From NCBI RefSeq assembly GCF_900104445.1, contig NZ_FNJI01000004.1, forward strand, positions 1 through 64,000: DNA of 64,000 nt. Direction: 5' to 3'. This document shows, one piece after another, positions 1 to 7,686 of the stretch; positions within the stretch are counted from its first letter, which is position 1; each line of letters opens with the position of its first letter. The position numbers and the translations under genes are program-made. This stretch comes from Desulforhopalus singaporensis. GTDB lineage: Bacteria > Desulfobacterota > Desulfobulbia > Desulfobulbales > Desulfocapsaceae. The notes below the pieces were generated by a model that was given only the letters and a program-made list of their open reading frames with translations, was not told where the DNA came from and searched no databases.

Positions 1-61
1 AGGTGATTTATTCATACTAAGACTGTGTTGGTCACGGAGGTATGAGCCGGCACAAGCAGAA

Positions 62-98
62 AAAGGGGGCTGCCTCATAAGAGGCAGCCCCCTTTCTT
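62..98 (-). terminator. Intrinsic terminator of the metalloprotease gene
   Basis: A 15-bp inverted repeat (62-76 with 81-95, loop ATAA) lies 26 bases beyond the protease stop codon. Read on the minus strand, the GC-rich stem is followed by a short T run, as in a factor-independent terminator. The plus strand also has a T-rich 3' side, so it may work in both directions. Confidence 0.85.
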
Positions 99-123
99 CT
101 AATATCAAGGCAACTGCCGCTTG

Positions 124-3100
124 TTATTTGTTCTTGACCTTGTCGTTTGCGGCGGTTTCCAGACTGATATTTACCGTTGCGGTAGAGGTTTCGCTGCCGT
201 CGCTGATAGTGTAAGTAAAACTGTCACCGCCTTTGAAATTCTTCACTGGAGTGTACAGCAGGTTGCCGCCGTCGATAATCGCTACGCTACCCTTTGCCCC
301 TTGGGTAACCTGGATAATTGTCATGTTATCGCCATCCGGATCGTAATCGTTGGCAAGAACATCGATCGTGATCTCATTCTTCGCTGTCAGGACAACAGAA
401 TCATCTGTGGCCACGGGAGTATTGTTAGCTGGTGAAACAATCGTGTAATTTACACTGCTGTTTCCCGAGTAGTCGCCAGTGGTAACATTTTGCAGAGTCA
501 TGTCTATTAAATAGCTTCCATCGGCTGCATCCGGGGCGGAGGTGATGTCAATCGTGATCGGAGCACTTCCACCCGGATCGAGGGTGACTACAGCACTGCT
601 TCCGGTCCATCCGGTCGGAAGATTTGCTGAAACGATATAATCGGATGGAGCGCATCCGCTGCTGTCCATATTGGTCACTATACCGTCATATCTGACGGTT
701 GTTCCAGCAGTGACCTCTGTGCTTGCGGATGTTGCAAATGAAATAATGGGGCTGGTGGGATTACAGACCGGCACAGGTGCTGTCACGCTGTACGTTGCCC
801 CAGTGGCTCCGTAATATTCTGGAGTTGAAAAATTTTCGCCCATGATTGTGAAATCATAATTGCCTTCAGCAGTATTGGTCGTTGAAGTAACATTTATATC
901 GACAGTTGTGCTCTCACCGGGAACAAGGTTGACGCTTGCACTACTTGCGGTCCATCCTGCGGGTAAAGCGGATGCGGACACGTTAAATACTTGCGCTGCA
1001 CATTCCGGGCTGTCTTGATTGGTGAGGGTTACGCTGTATAATACCGGTGTTCCGGCTTCAACGGGTTGTGCGTCGGACACTGCCAATGATACCAGCGGAT
1101 TTGCGCCAACACAGAGCGGAGCAGGTGTCTCTACTACATATGTTACGGTGCCGTTTGTTTGGTAGATGTTATTGATGCTGTTGGTTGCGTTTATAGGAAT
1201 ATCGTAGAAACCATCAGTAGTGTCAGCAGCTGACGTGACATTGATAAAGACTGTTTCGCTGGCACCGGGTGCAAGGTTCAAACTTGTGCTGTCAGCATTC
1301 CAGCCTGCGGGCAGTTCTGCCTTAATAATGAAATCGGAAGCCGCACATTTGAGGCTGTCCCGGTTGGTTACAGTTACGCTGTAGGTGATCGTTGTTCCCG
1401 CCTCGACCCATTCGCTTTCTGAAGGAGAAAGCGACAGCAGCGGGTTTGCGGGAGTGCAGCTTTGTTCTGAAAAGCTTATGGATACAGATGCTCCAGCAGG
1501 GTCGGTCCACTCAGTGGTAACAGTTACCCCTGCATAGGGATCATCGTAACTATAGCCGGCAGCCAGTGCGGCATCATCTAAATCATACCTGATACTGTCC
1601 GGTGTCATATCCAGCAGCTGGCTGCTTTCTATATCAGCTTCGGTGGCCAGACGGAAGACGACTCCGTCGGTTATGCCCGTCTTGTCTTCAAGAAAACTGT
1701 CAAATCCCAGGGCTTGACGATATTCCAGGTAATACCAGAGTTGCTGTCCTGTGGTGGAGTCTGTCCCTCGTGGTATTTTAATGCCTTTGGCACCACCCGC
1801 CGGTGTTGTCTCATAGGGTTCCAGGAAGTAATTGCCGTCACTGGTAACGGTAATTACTTCTCCTGAATCCTGAGTGAGCCAGCCCATCATTTCTTTGTTG
1901 AAGGTGTTGAAGTGACCGGTCACTCCCGGTTCCCCCATGATGTCGAGGCTGTCACCATAGGTTATGGAAATGCAGGTGTCGCCGATGATATCCGATCCGC
2001 ATTCAAGCAGCTCTGCGTGGTGCACTCCGTAGTTGTGACCGAGTTCGTGACCGATAGTGCGAAGGGTGAAGGAACCGTTGATCCAGGCCAGGGAAACGGT
2101 GCCCCCGAGAGTCCCCTGCCCGGTCCAGCCACAGCTGCTGTTGGGAGGAAAAATATAGATCATCCGGTTATAGACGCTCAGATCGACGCCTTGAGCTTCC
2201 GCTGCTTCCTGAGCCTCGACATGGATCTGCCAACTGTCGCAGGTGGCGTTGATAGGCAGGGTGTAGTACCCGTATACATCTCCGGTTAACCAGGTCTGGC
2301 CGTTGGAATTTTCCTGGTAGAAATCGTTGACCGTGCCAAATACCAGATCATTGGCTTCATCAAGAGTCCATGGCTGGGCACCATTGTCAAGAAAATTGAC
2401 CATCATGACCGCCACACGCTGTTCTCCGAGAGTGTTGGGCAATATGGCGGTGGAGGTGGCGGTTGATGTAGTGGCGGCACCATCGGCAAGGAGTTGCAGT
2501 CCGTCAGGACCATCGTTTACCACCAGTGAGCCGTCGGTTTCACCGTCATGCTTGAAGAACCAGCCCCGGGCCCGAGCCTGTATTCCGCTCTGCATGGCTC
2601 CGGCGTGTCCGGCATTGTCCGGCAGGTGAAGCTCGAACCGGCCGTTGTTGGTGGCCAGGACATGACGCAACCTGTAGCTGCCGTCTTCATAGTCCGTGTA
2701 AGTGACTTCAAGTTCGCCGCTGAGTTCGAGTTTTTGTTCCAGCATTTGCTGTATTTCCGTCGGCATTCCCGCACGAAATTTCGCAGGAATGGCAGCTCTT
2801 GCCGCGCCGTCAGGATCTGTTTGAACCAGTTCGGCCATAAGAGCCTGGCGGATTCTGGCCTGGGCGATGAGGCCATTGAGCATGTTTGCTCTGGTTGACT
2901 GGTCTGCTTTGTTGTAAGCGGCCATAAGTCTTGCCAGAACCATGGTTTCGTTTTCGACCTGCTGCCGCCCAAGTTTGTCCGGCGTCATGCTGTTCTTGGC
3001 CTGGACACTTTCTGCAAACAGAGCCTGGGAAGCCAGGCACAGGATGAAAAATGCGGCGACAAAGAGAGAAAAAATACTCGGTACCGCGAAATGCGATGGC

Positions 3101-3210
3101 GAAAAAGCAAACCTCTCTCTCGCTTTTTTGGTGGTGGCACGGTTCCGTGCGGAGTTGTACTTGGCTGAATTTGCAGACGCGCTCGTCTGCGCGGCGGACG
3201 GAGATATCAT
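124..3210 (-). CDS. Secreted metzincin zinc protease with three NEW3-like repeats
   Basis: About 1028 residues. I chose the ATG at 3210 because AGGAGGG sits 6 bases upstream; an in-frame GTG at 3231 lies before that ribosome-binding site. A long basic N-terminus leads to a hydrophobic signal or anchor segment near residues 44-66. The zinc motif HELGHNYGVHH (about 388-398) has the metzincin HExxHxxGxxH pattern, followed by a Met-turn-like DIMG near 424-427, most like gametolysin (M11) peptidases. Three tandem beta-sandwich repeats follow (about 584-698, 699-814, 815-928). Each has one Cys at its start and a second about 37 residues later, suggesting one disulfide per domain. The last 100 residues form a cadherin/VCBS-like domain (DVLANDYDPDGD). 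The protein is probably exported, to the surface or medium. A c-di-GMP-type riboswitch precedes it. The substrate is unknown; processed adhesins or matrix proteins are an inference. Confidence 0.88.
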   Translation of the reverse strand: MISPSAAQTSASANSAKYNSARNRATTKKARERFAFSPSHFAVPSIFSLFVAAFFILCLASQALFAESVQAKNSMTPDKLGRQQVENETMVLARLMAAYNKADQSTRANMLNGLIAQARIRQALMAELVQTDPDGAARAAIPAKFRAGMPTEIQQMLEQKLELSGELEVTYTDYEDGSYRLRHVLATNNGRFELHLPDNAGHAGAMQSGIQARARGWFFKHDGETDGSLVVNDGPDGLQLLADGAATTSTATSTAILPNTLGEQRVAVMMVNFLDNGAQPWTLDEANDLVFGTVNDFYQENSNGQTWLTGDVYGYYTLPINATCDSWQIHVEAQEAAEAQGVDLSVYNRMIYIFPPNSSCGWTGQGTLGGTVSLAWINGSFTLRTIGHELGHNYGVHHAELLECGSDIIGDTCISITYGDSLDIMGEPGVTGHFNTFNKEMMGWLTQDSGEVITVTSDGNYFLEPYETTPAGGAKGIKIPRGTDSTTGQQLWYYLEYRQALGFDSFLEDKTGITDGVVFRLATEADIESSQLLDMTPDSIRYDLDDAALAAGYSYDDPYAGVTVTTEWTDPAGASVSISFSEQSCTPANPLLSLSPSESEWVEAGTTITYSVTVTNRDSLKCAASDFIIKAELPAGWNADSTSLNLAPGASETVFINVTSAADTTDGFYDIPINATNSINNIYQTNGTVTYVVETPAPLCVGANPLVSLAVSDAQPVEAGTPVLYSVTLTNQDSPECAAQVFNVSASALPAGWTASSASVNLVPGESTTVDINVTSTTNTAEGNYDFTIMGENFSTPEYYGATGATYSVTAPVPVCNPTSPIISFATSASTEVTAGTTVRYDGIVTNMDSSGCAPSDYIVSANLPTGWTGSSAVVTLDPGGSAPITIDITSAPDAADGSYLIDMTLQNVTTGDYSGNSSVNYTIVSPANNTPVATDDSVVLTAKNEITIDVLANDYDPDGDNMTIIQVTQGAKGSVAIIDGGNLLYTPVKNFKGGDSFTYTISDGSETSTATVNISLETAANDKVKNK

Positions 3211-3215
3211 GGGAA

Positions 3216-3242
3216 CCCTCCTGTGGCTCACAATTTAGGAGG
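3216..3242 (-). promoter_or_regulatory. Anti-Shine-Dalgarno helix in the riboswitch expression platform
   Basis: On the minus strand CCTCCT (3242-3237) is a perfect complement of the protease ribosome-binding site AGGAGG (3222-3217), with 14 bases between them. Forming this helix would hide the ribosome-binding site. It lies directly downstream of the aptamer, as expected for translational control. Confidence 0.65.
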
Positions 3243-3276
3243 ACCCCTGAAATCCCAATAGAGGTAAAGATATGTA

Positions 3277-3403
3277 CTTTCCTTCGGCAGCCAGGCTGTC
3301 CTGATGTCCGGCGTCGGTATTTAACTTACCGACCGTAGTTCCGGACAACGGATCCTTGGGCTTTGCGTCACTACTTTGCAGTAGTTTTGCCTTTTCGGGA
3401 AAG
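3277..3403 (-). promoter_or_regulatory. Class I cyclic-di-GMP-type riboswitch (GEMM-I)
   Basis: The minus-strand RNA carries the hallmark core of GEMM-I aptamers. GGCAAA is followed by a 6-bp stem (ACTACT/AGTAGT) capped by a GCAA (GNRA) tetraloop, then GACGCAAAGCC. Further on comes a GACAGCC-TGG-CTGCCG segment. A closing helix CTTTCC/GGAAAG (3403-3398 with 3282-3277) can be extended by TAAAGAT/ATCTTTA (3417-3411 with 3271-3265). The variable arm is long, with GTCCGG/CCGGAC topped by GTCGGTA/TACCGAC. The base corresponding to G20 of the Vibrio Vc2 aptamer appears to be G. That favours c-di-GMP over cyclic AMP-GMP, but my alignment is by eye. It lies 67 bases upstream of the protease start codon. 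Confidence 0.88.
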
Positions 3404-3653
3404 AGCCCTCATCTTTAATAGTATTTAATTACAAACTTGATGTTCGTGAAAGAATTGTAATGTGACAGGTCCGGTTTTTCAAGTAACTTTTTTTGAAAAA
3501 GCACGATGTATTGATGGTTTATCGGCCATTTTGTTGAAATTATTTGATTAAATCAACAATTGTTGAGTACAGTTTTTTTAACCCCAAACGGGTGACTGAC
3601 TGTTACCGGGAGCCGAAGGTGCAATCCGGTTACCCATCCTGCCGGTTGCAGGA
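3404..3653. other. Intergenic region between hslO and the riboswitch
   Basis: AT-rich, with no credible coding sequence. It must hold the promoter for the riboswitch transcript. A TACTAT box at 3423-3418 on the minus strand is a possible -10, but I see no convincing -35. A perfect 14-bp palindrome, TCAACAATTGTTGA, occupies 3553-3566. A 7-bp hairpin (3636-3642 with 3648-3654) overlaps the hslO stop codon and lacks a T run. Confidence 0.5.
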
Positions 3654-4541
3654 TCAGTGGAAAGGTTTTTGCGCCTGGGCCGCGATCTTTTCCAGTTCGC
3701 TTCTGCTGAAACGATATTTCTGCCTGCAGAATTCGCACTGCACCTCGGCGCCGCAGTCTTTTTCCGCCAAATCCTCAAGCTCTTTTACGCCTAAGGAGAG
3801 CAGGGCGTTTTCCATTTTTTCAATAGAGCAGCTGCACTGGTAAGAAAGTTCTCTGGTGTGGATCGTCCGGTGGGGGATTTTGCCGAAGATTTTTGACAGA
3901 ATCCCGGCAGGAGAGCAGCCCTGGCCAAGCAGCTGCGACAGGGGGGGCAGTCGTGCAATGTTTTTTTCAAGCGCCGTGAGTATGGTTTCGTCGGCCGGCG
4001 GCAACGACTGGATGAGAAACCCGCCGGCTGCGGCAACTGAGCCGTCCGCTCCAAGGTGTACCGAGAGTCCTATGGTGGAAGGGGTCTGTTCCGACTGGGA
4101 CAGGTAGTAGGCGAGATCGTCTCCTACTTCACTGGTGTAGAGCGGGATCGTTCCGGGATATGTTTTGCTGGCGCTGATTTTTTTTACCACGGTGAGAAGC
4201 CCCGCATGACCTATGCCGGCGGCAACGTCGATAAAGCCGTTTTTCAGGGGGAGCTCGGCGTGGGGGGCGGCTACGTATCCACGCACCCAGCCGTCATATC
4301 CGGCTTCCGCCAGGACCTTGCCCAGCGGCCCGTTCCCGGCAAATTTCACCATGACGCTCTGGTTGTCCTTTAAGAGGGCGGCAAGCAGCGCCGCACCGGT
4401 AAGCGCCCTGCCGATGGCGGCCGCTGCCAACGGTCCGACATCGTGTCTTCTGCACGCCTTCGCGACAAGGTCGGTGGTGTTGCAGGCAACGCCGAAAAAA
4501 TTGCCTTTTTGCGAGATAACCCGTTCGATACTGTCAGCCAT
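3654..4541 (-). CDS. hslO: Hsp33 redox-regulated holdase chaperone
   Basis: 295 residues, the normal length for Hsp33. This cytoplasmic chaperone is switched on by oxidation and holds unfolding proteins during oxidative and heat stress. The C-terminal redox switch is complete: CSC at residues 236-238 and CEFC at 269-272 (CxC-x30-CxxC), which bind zinc when reduced and form disulfides when oxidised. The N-terminal part has the expected GRALTGAALLA and GNGPLGKV elements. It appears to be transcribed alone, leftward, divergent from the chalcone-isomerase-like gene across about 190 bases. I see nothing unusual in the sequence. Confidence 0.95.
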   Translation of the reverse strand: MADSIERVISQKGNFFGVACNTTDLVAKACRRHDVGPLAAAAIGRALTGAALLAALLKDNQSVMVKFAGNGPLGKVLAEAGYDGWVRGYVAAPHAELPLKNGFIDVAAGIGHAGLLTVVKKISASKTYPGTIPLYTSEVGDDLAYYLSQSEQTPSTIGLSVHLGADGSVAAAGGFLIQSLPPADETILTALEKNIARLPPLSQLLGQGCSPAGILSKIFGKIPHRTIHTRELSYQCSCSIEKMENALLSLGVKELEDLAEKDCGAEVQCEFCRQKYRFSRSELEKIAAQAQKPFH

Positions 4542-4640
4542 GTCGTTATTGATCCTGGAAAGTGAGTTGAATGGAATATACAGTTCGCCACATTATAGTG
4601 CCAAAAGTTGGCGGAGCAAGGGCCAAATGATATAAAAACG

Positions 4641-4668
4641 TTGACGTTAACGTTAGAACTATTATAGG
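4641..4668 (+). promoter_or_regulatory. Promoter with overlapping ACGTTAACGT palindrome
   Basis: TTGACG (4641-4646), a 16-bp spacer and TATAGG (4663-4668) form a sigma-70-like promoter for the gene starting at 4735. A perfect 10-bp palindrome ACGTTAACGT (4644-4653) overlaps the -35 box. The stretch GACGTTAACGTTAG matches the motif upstream of the acyl-CoA synthetase gene (34301-34314) at 12 of 14 positions. Confidence 0.55.
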
Positions 4669-4734
4669 ATTACCACTGGTTTGCCGGAAGGCTGCTGTTG
4701 GTTCTTAAATTCAACGAGGTGGAGGAAAACTGTA

Positions 4735-5304
4735 ATGCGATATCTCATCGTTTTTGCCCTGCTCTTGGGCTGTCTGCCTGCTCAGGCAAAAGAGATCAGC
4801 GGGGTTCAGGTCCAGGAAACCGTCCGTACTCCAGCTGGCAGGGAACTGCGGCTCAACGGCGCGGGAATTCGTGCAAAATTTGTTTTTGATATCTATATCG
4901 CCGCACTTTACCTGGGAAAACAGACGGCTGCGGCAGAAGAGGTTCTGACAGATCCGGGCCCGAAAAGAGTCGTCATGCATTTTCTTCACAAGCACGTTGC
5001 CGCGGAAAAACTGGTGGCAGCATGGAACGAGGGATTTGCGGCCAACAACAGCACCGAAACGCTGGATTCCCTTAAAGCAGATATCGCAGCCTTCAACGGT
5101 TTTTTCACAGATGTAAACCGCGGCGACAGGGTGATACTCGACTTTGACCCCACCAAAGGCACCAGTGTGACCATCGCCGGTCAGAAGAAGGGAACGATAG
5201 CGAACAGGGAATTTTACCCGGCACTGCTCAAGATCTGGCTGGGGGATAAGCCGGTAACGGAAAAACTCAAAAAACAGCTGCTCGGCAGGGAAAACCATAC
5301 CTGA
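4735..5304 (+). CDS. Exported chalcone-isomerase-like protein
   Basis: 189 residues from the ATG at 4735, preceded by GGTGGAGG; a TTG further upstream is not needed. Residues 1-18 form a classic signal peptide ending in AQA, so the protein is periplasmic or outer-membrane facing. The rest matches the chalcone isomerase-like domain found widely in bacteria: an early GxxLRLNGAGIRxKFVFDIYIAALYL segment, then LHKHV, the charged WNEGF region, and a C-terminal ALLKIWLG. Bacterial members are not known to make flavonoids. The fold is related to fatty-acid-binding proteins in plants, so lipid binding is possible but unproven here. The promoter carries a palindrome resembling the putative acyl-CoA regulon site. 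Confidence 0.82.
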   Translation: MRYLIVFALLLGCLPAQAKEISGVQVQETVRTPAGRELRLNGAGIRAKFVFDIYIAALYLGKQTAAAEEVLTDPGPKRVVMHFLHKHVAAEKLVAAWNEGFAANNSTETLDSLKADIAAFNGFFTDVNRGDRVILDFDPTKGTSVTIAGQKKGTIANREFYPALLKIWLGDKPVTEKLKKQLLGRENHT

Positions 5305-5344
5305 TAATTCCCGGTGACCCCCAGGACGAAAAACAAAGACGCCA

Positions 5345-5390
5345 CACCCCGGAGCCGCGCCGGCTGTGCGGTGCGGCGTTGCTCCGGGTG
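5345..5390. terminator. GC-rich hairpin between convergent genes
   Basis: CACCCCGGAGC (5345-5355) pairs with GCTCCGGGTG (5381-5390) with one bulged C, and further inner pairing is possible. It lies between the convergent chalcone-isomerase-like and cupin genes. There is no T tract, so termination is an inference from position. Confidence 0.4.
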
Positions 5391-5409
5391 CACCGGCGCA
5401 ACCCCCGGT

Positions 5410-5772
5410 TCAGAGCTCGTCAACACCGGAGGGGATGAGGCAGATGAAGACAAAATCCTCTCCGCCGCCGTTCATCAGCTGATGCTCTTCGTTGCCGGGG
5501 ATGAACACAACCGTACCGCTTGTCACCTCTCGCCACTCACCGTTCTGGTAAACTTTTCCCGTTCCTGAGTGGACGAAAATTTCATGCTCCCACTCATGGG
5601 AATGACGGGGACTGAAGCCGCCGGGGGCAATGGTGAACACCCGCATGCAGAAGTTTTTGGCATCATCGGCCTTGCCTATGACCACCCTCCCGGTCACCCC
5701 TCTTGCTGACTGATTGTCGAATTGCTTGCTGGGTACCTCGGTATATTGCTTTATTTTCATAATGTTTTCCAT
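5410..5772 (-). CDS. Small single-domain cupin protein
   Basis: 120 residues forming one cupin_2 barrel. The metal-binding motif 1 is visible as PRHSHEWEHEIFVHSGTG, and motif 2 as PGNEEHQLMN. Such proteins bind a divalent metal and act as small dioxygenases, isomerases or sensors; the substrate cannot be read from sequence. A second ATG four codons later (5760) has a GGAAA upstream and may be the real start. It is transcribed alone on the minus strand, convergent with the upstream chalcone-isomerase-like gene. Confidence 0.8.
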   Translation of the reverse strand: MENIMKIKQYTEVPSKQFDNQSARGVTGRVVIGKADDAKNFCMRVFTIAPGGFSPRHSHEWEHEIFVHSGTGKVYQNGEWREVTSGTVVFIPGNEEHQLMNGGGEDFVFICLIPSGVDEL

Positions 5773-5863
5773 TGGTTGTTGTCATGTTAACGGCCAGGTG
5801 GCGATCCGCCGTACAGCCCTTTGTTAATATATAGTAATTCTTGCATGTTGCAGCAATGCCAAT

Positions 5864-6775
5864 TCAATTATGCTGCTTTTTCGCAGTGAGGCCCATATAG
5901 ATTGCCGACAGGGTGATGCAGACCCCCGTCCAGTTCAGAAGGTTGGTGGGACGATCGAAGAAAAGCACATCCCAGACAAAAGAGAGCGTAGGCTGGAGCA
6001 GCAGGATAAGACCGGTAAAAGAAGCCCTGATTTTAGGCATCGCCGTGGCAATCAGGATCCAACCGACGGTCTGGCAGAACAGCCCGAGAGCGGCCAGGCA
6101 GAGCAGACTGTTCAGGTCGGGGATGATAAATGAGTCGCCACTGAAAATCATCTTGAGGCCGAGAAAAAGGGCGCAGAAGACAGACACGAACAGCAGGGCG
6201 AGAAAGTGCGAATGGTTGTTGGCGGTGTGAATCTTTCTGATGGTGAGCAGGAAAATCGTATAACAGACCGCGGTGAGCAGACTGAGGTAGATCCCGGTCT
6301 TGTATCCAGGGGAGAGCTCGTTCCAGCTGGTGCCGACGATGAGAAACAGCCCGCCGATGGCCAGCGGCAGTGCCGCGACAAACCGCAACCTGAGGGTTTC
6401 CCCGAGAAAGAAAAAGCCTATCACAGCAAGGAAAAAAACCTGAAAGTTGCTGATAAGCGTCGACAGGCCGGGACCGATATACATTATCGACCGGTGCCAG
6501 AAAAAGAGGTTGAAGGCGAAGATGAGACCGCAGAAGACGCTCAGGAGGAACTTGTCTTTTTCAAGCCTGAGCCTCGCGCCCTGCAGCTTGGCGCCGATAA
6601 ACAAAAAGACTGCACCGAAGAACACCCGGTAAAATCCGGATGCCGTCGGGGATACCTGGGCAAGCTTGACCAGGATCGCCGAGAAGCTGATAAGAAAAGC
6701 GCCCAGCAACACCTGAAACACCGGTTGATACCGCAGGTACACTGAAGGGAAAAAGGAGTCGGAGTTGCTGGCCAT
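5864..6775 (-). CDS. EamA-family (DMT) transporter
   Basis: 303 residues, almost entirely hydrophobic, with about ten predicted membrane helices arranged as two EamA repeats. The N-terminal repeat has SAILVKLAQVSPTASGFYR, and the C-terminal repeat has the LILLLQPTLSFVWDVLFF element before a final helix. Members of the drug/metabolite superfamily usually export amino acids, nucleosides or other metabolites across the inner membrane. The substrate cannot be assigned. It lies upstream of the cupin gene on the same strand. It is one of three EamA genes in the window; another lies beyond the racemase-like gene next door, so metabolite export is a plausible local theme. Confidence 0.88.
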   Translation of the reverse strand: MASNSDSFFPSVYLRYQPVFQVLLGAFLISFSAILVKLAQVSPTASGFYRVFFGAVFLFIGAKLQGARLRLEKDKFLLSVFCGLIFAFNLFFWHRSIMYIGPGLSTLISNFQVFFLAVIGFFFLGETLRLRFVAALPLAIGGLFLIVGTSWNELSPGYKTGIYLSLLTAVCYTIFLLTIRKIHTANNHSHFLALLFVSVFCALFLGLKMIFSGDSFIIPDLNSLLCLAALGLFCQTVGWILIATAMPKIRASFTGLILLLQPTLSFVWDVLFFDRPTNLLNWTGVCITLSAIYMGLTAKKQHN

Positions 6776-6948
6776 AATATTTTTTTGATTTGCAGGAAGA
6801 CGACTGGTAGTTGCGGACAGATTGTACTGTATTCAATGTTGAGGCTGATTAAGCCCTTCTTTTTACCGTATCCAGCATCATTTTCGCCATATTTTTATCG
6901 CCGCCTGCTCACTATGAGTGCGGGTGGAAACCAGGTGGTGTTAATGGG

Positions 6949-7641
6949 TCAGGAGAGGGCAAAGTCCACGGCCTGTTTCGCGTGGAGGAGCGTGGTATCG
7001 AAAAGAGGAACAGGCAGACAGCTTTTGCCCACGAGCATGCCTATTTCGGTACATCCGGCGATGATCGCCTCGGCTCCGCCGGCCTGCAGCTCCCCGATGA
7101 TACGCAGATAGCGGGTGCGTGATTCGTTTACTATTCTGCCGTGACACAGTTCTTCGAAAATCACTCTGTCGACGACATTTCTGTCCTCGGCAGACGGCAC
7201 GATCACCTGCAGTCCGAAATTCTGTGCAAGGCGGTCGATGTAGAATTTTTCTTCCATGGTAAACCTGGTGCCGAGCAGGCCGACCGTCCTGAAGCCGTGA
7301 CGGATAATTTCCGCCCCCGCCGCGTCGGCTATATGGAGCAGCGGAATGTCCACGGCCGCCTGAACGCCATCGGCCACTTTGTGCATGGTGTTGGTACAGA
7401 TCAACAAACAATCCCCGCCTGAGCGCTCGATTGTTCTGGCAGCGCCTGCCAGCTGTGCTTCAATCTCCTGCCAGTCGCCTTCCCGCATCAGATCGACGAA
7501 AGGTTGAAAATCTACGTTGACCAAAATCAGTCTGGCCGAATGATATCCGCCAAGGGTGCGCTGTATCTGTTCATTGACATGAGTGTAGTAAAGGGCGGTG
7601 GATTCCCAGCTCATGCCTCCGATCATGCCGATGGTTTTCAT
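6949..7641 (-). CDS. Aspartate/glutamate racemase-family protein
   Basis: 230 residues, typical of cofactor-independent aspartate racemases. The N-terminus MKTIGMIGGMSWEST is characteristic. The two catalytic cysteines of the family are present, in CTNTMHK and in GCTEIGML. The enzyme would interconvert L- and D-aspartate (or glutamate) in the cytoplasm by two-base proton transfer. Close relatives with the CTNTMHK motif include YgeA-type broad-spectrum amino acid racemases, so substrate breadth is open. It sits between two EamA exporters on the same strand, separated by about 170 and 45 bases, so a link to amino acid export is possible but unproven. Confidence 0.88.
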   Translation of the reverse strand: MKTIGMIGGMSWESTALYYTHVNEQIQRTLGGYHSARLILVNVDFQPFVDLMREGDWQEIEAQLAGAARTIERSGGDCLLICTNTMHKVADGVQAAVDIPLLHIADAAGAEIIRHGFRTVGLLGTRFTMEEKFYIDRLAQNFGLQVIVPSAEDRNVVDRVIFEELCHGRIVNESRTRYLRIIGELQAGGAEAIIAGCTEIGMLVGKSCLPVPLFDTTLLHAKQAVDFALS

Positions 7642-7686
7642 ATGACTCAGTTCCGGTCGGGGTGGTGAGTTTTTTATTTCTGGACG

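Noticed and set aside
3553-3566. TCAACAATTGTTGA palindrome as a promoter operator
   Set aside because: Perfectly symmetrical but no promoter boxes lie near it and the adjacent genes point away; too little evidence.
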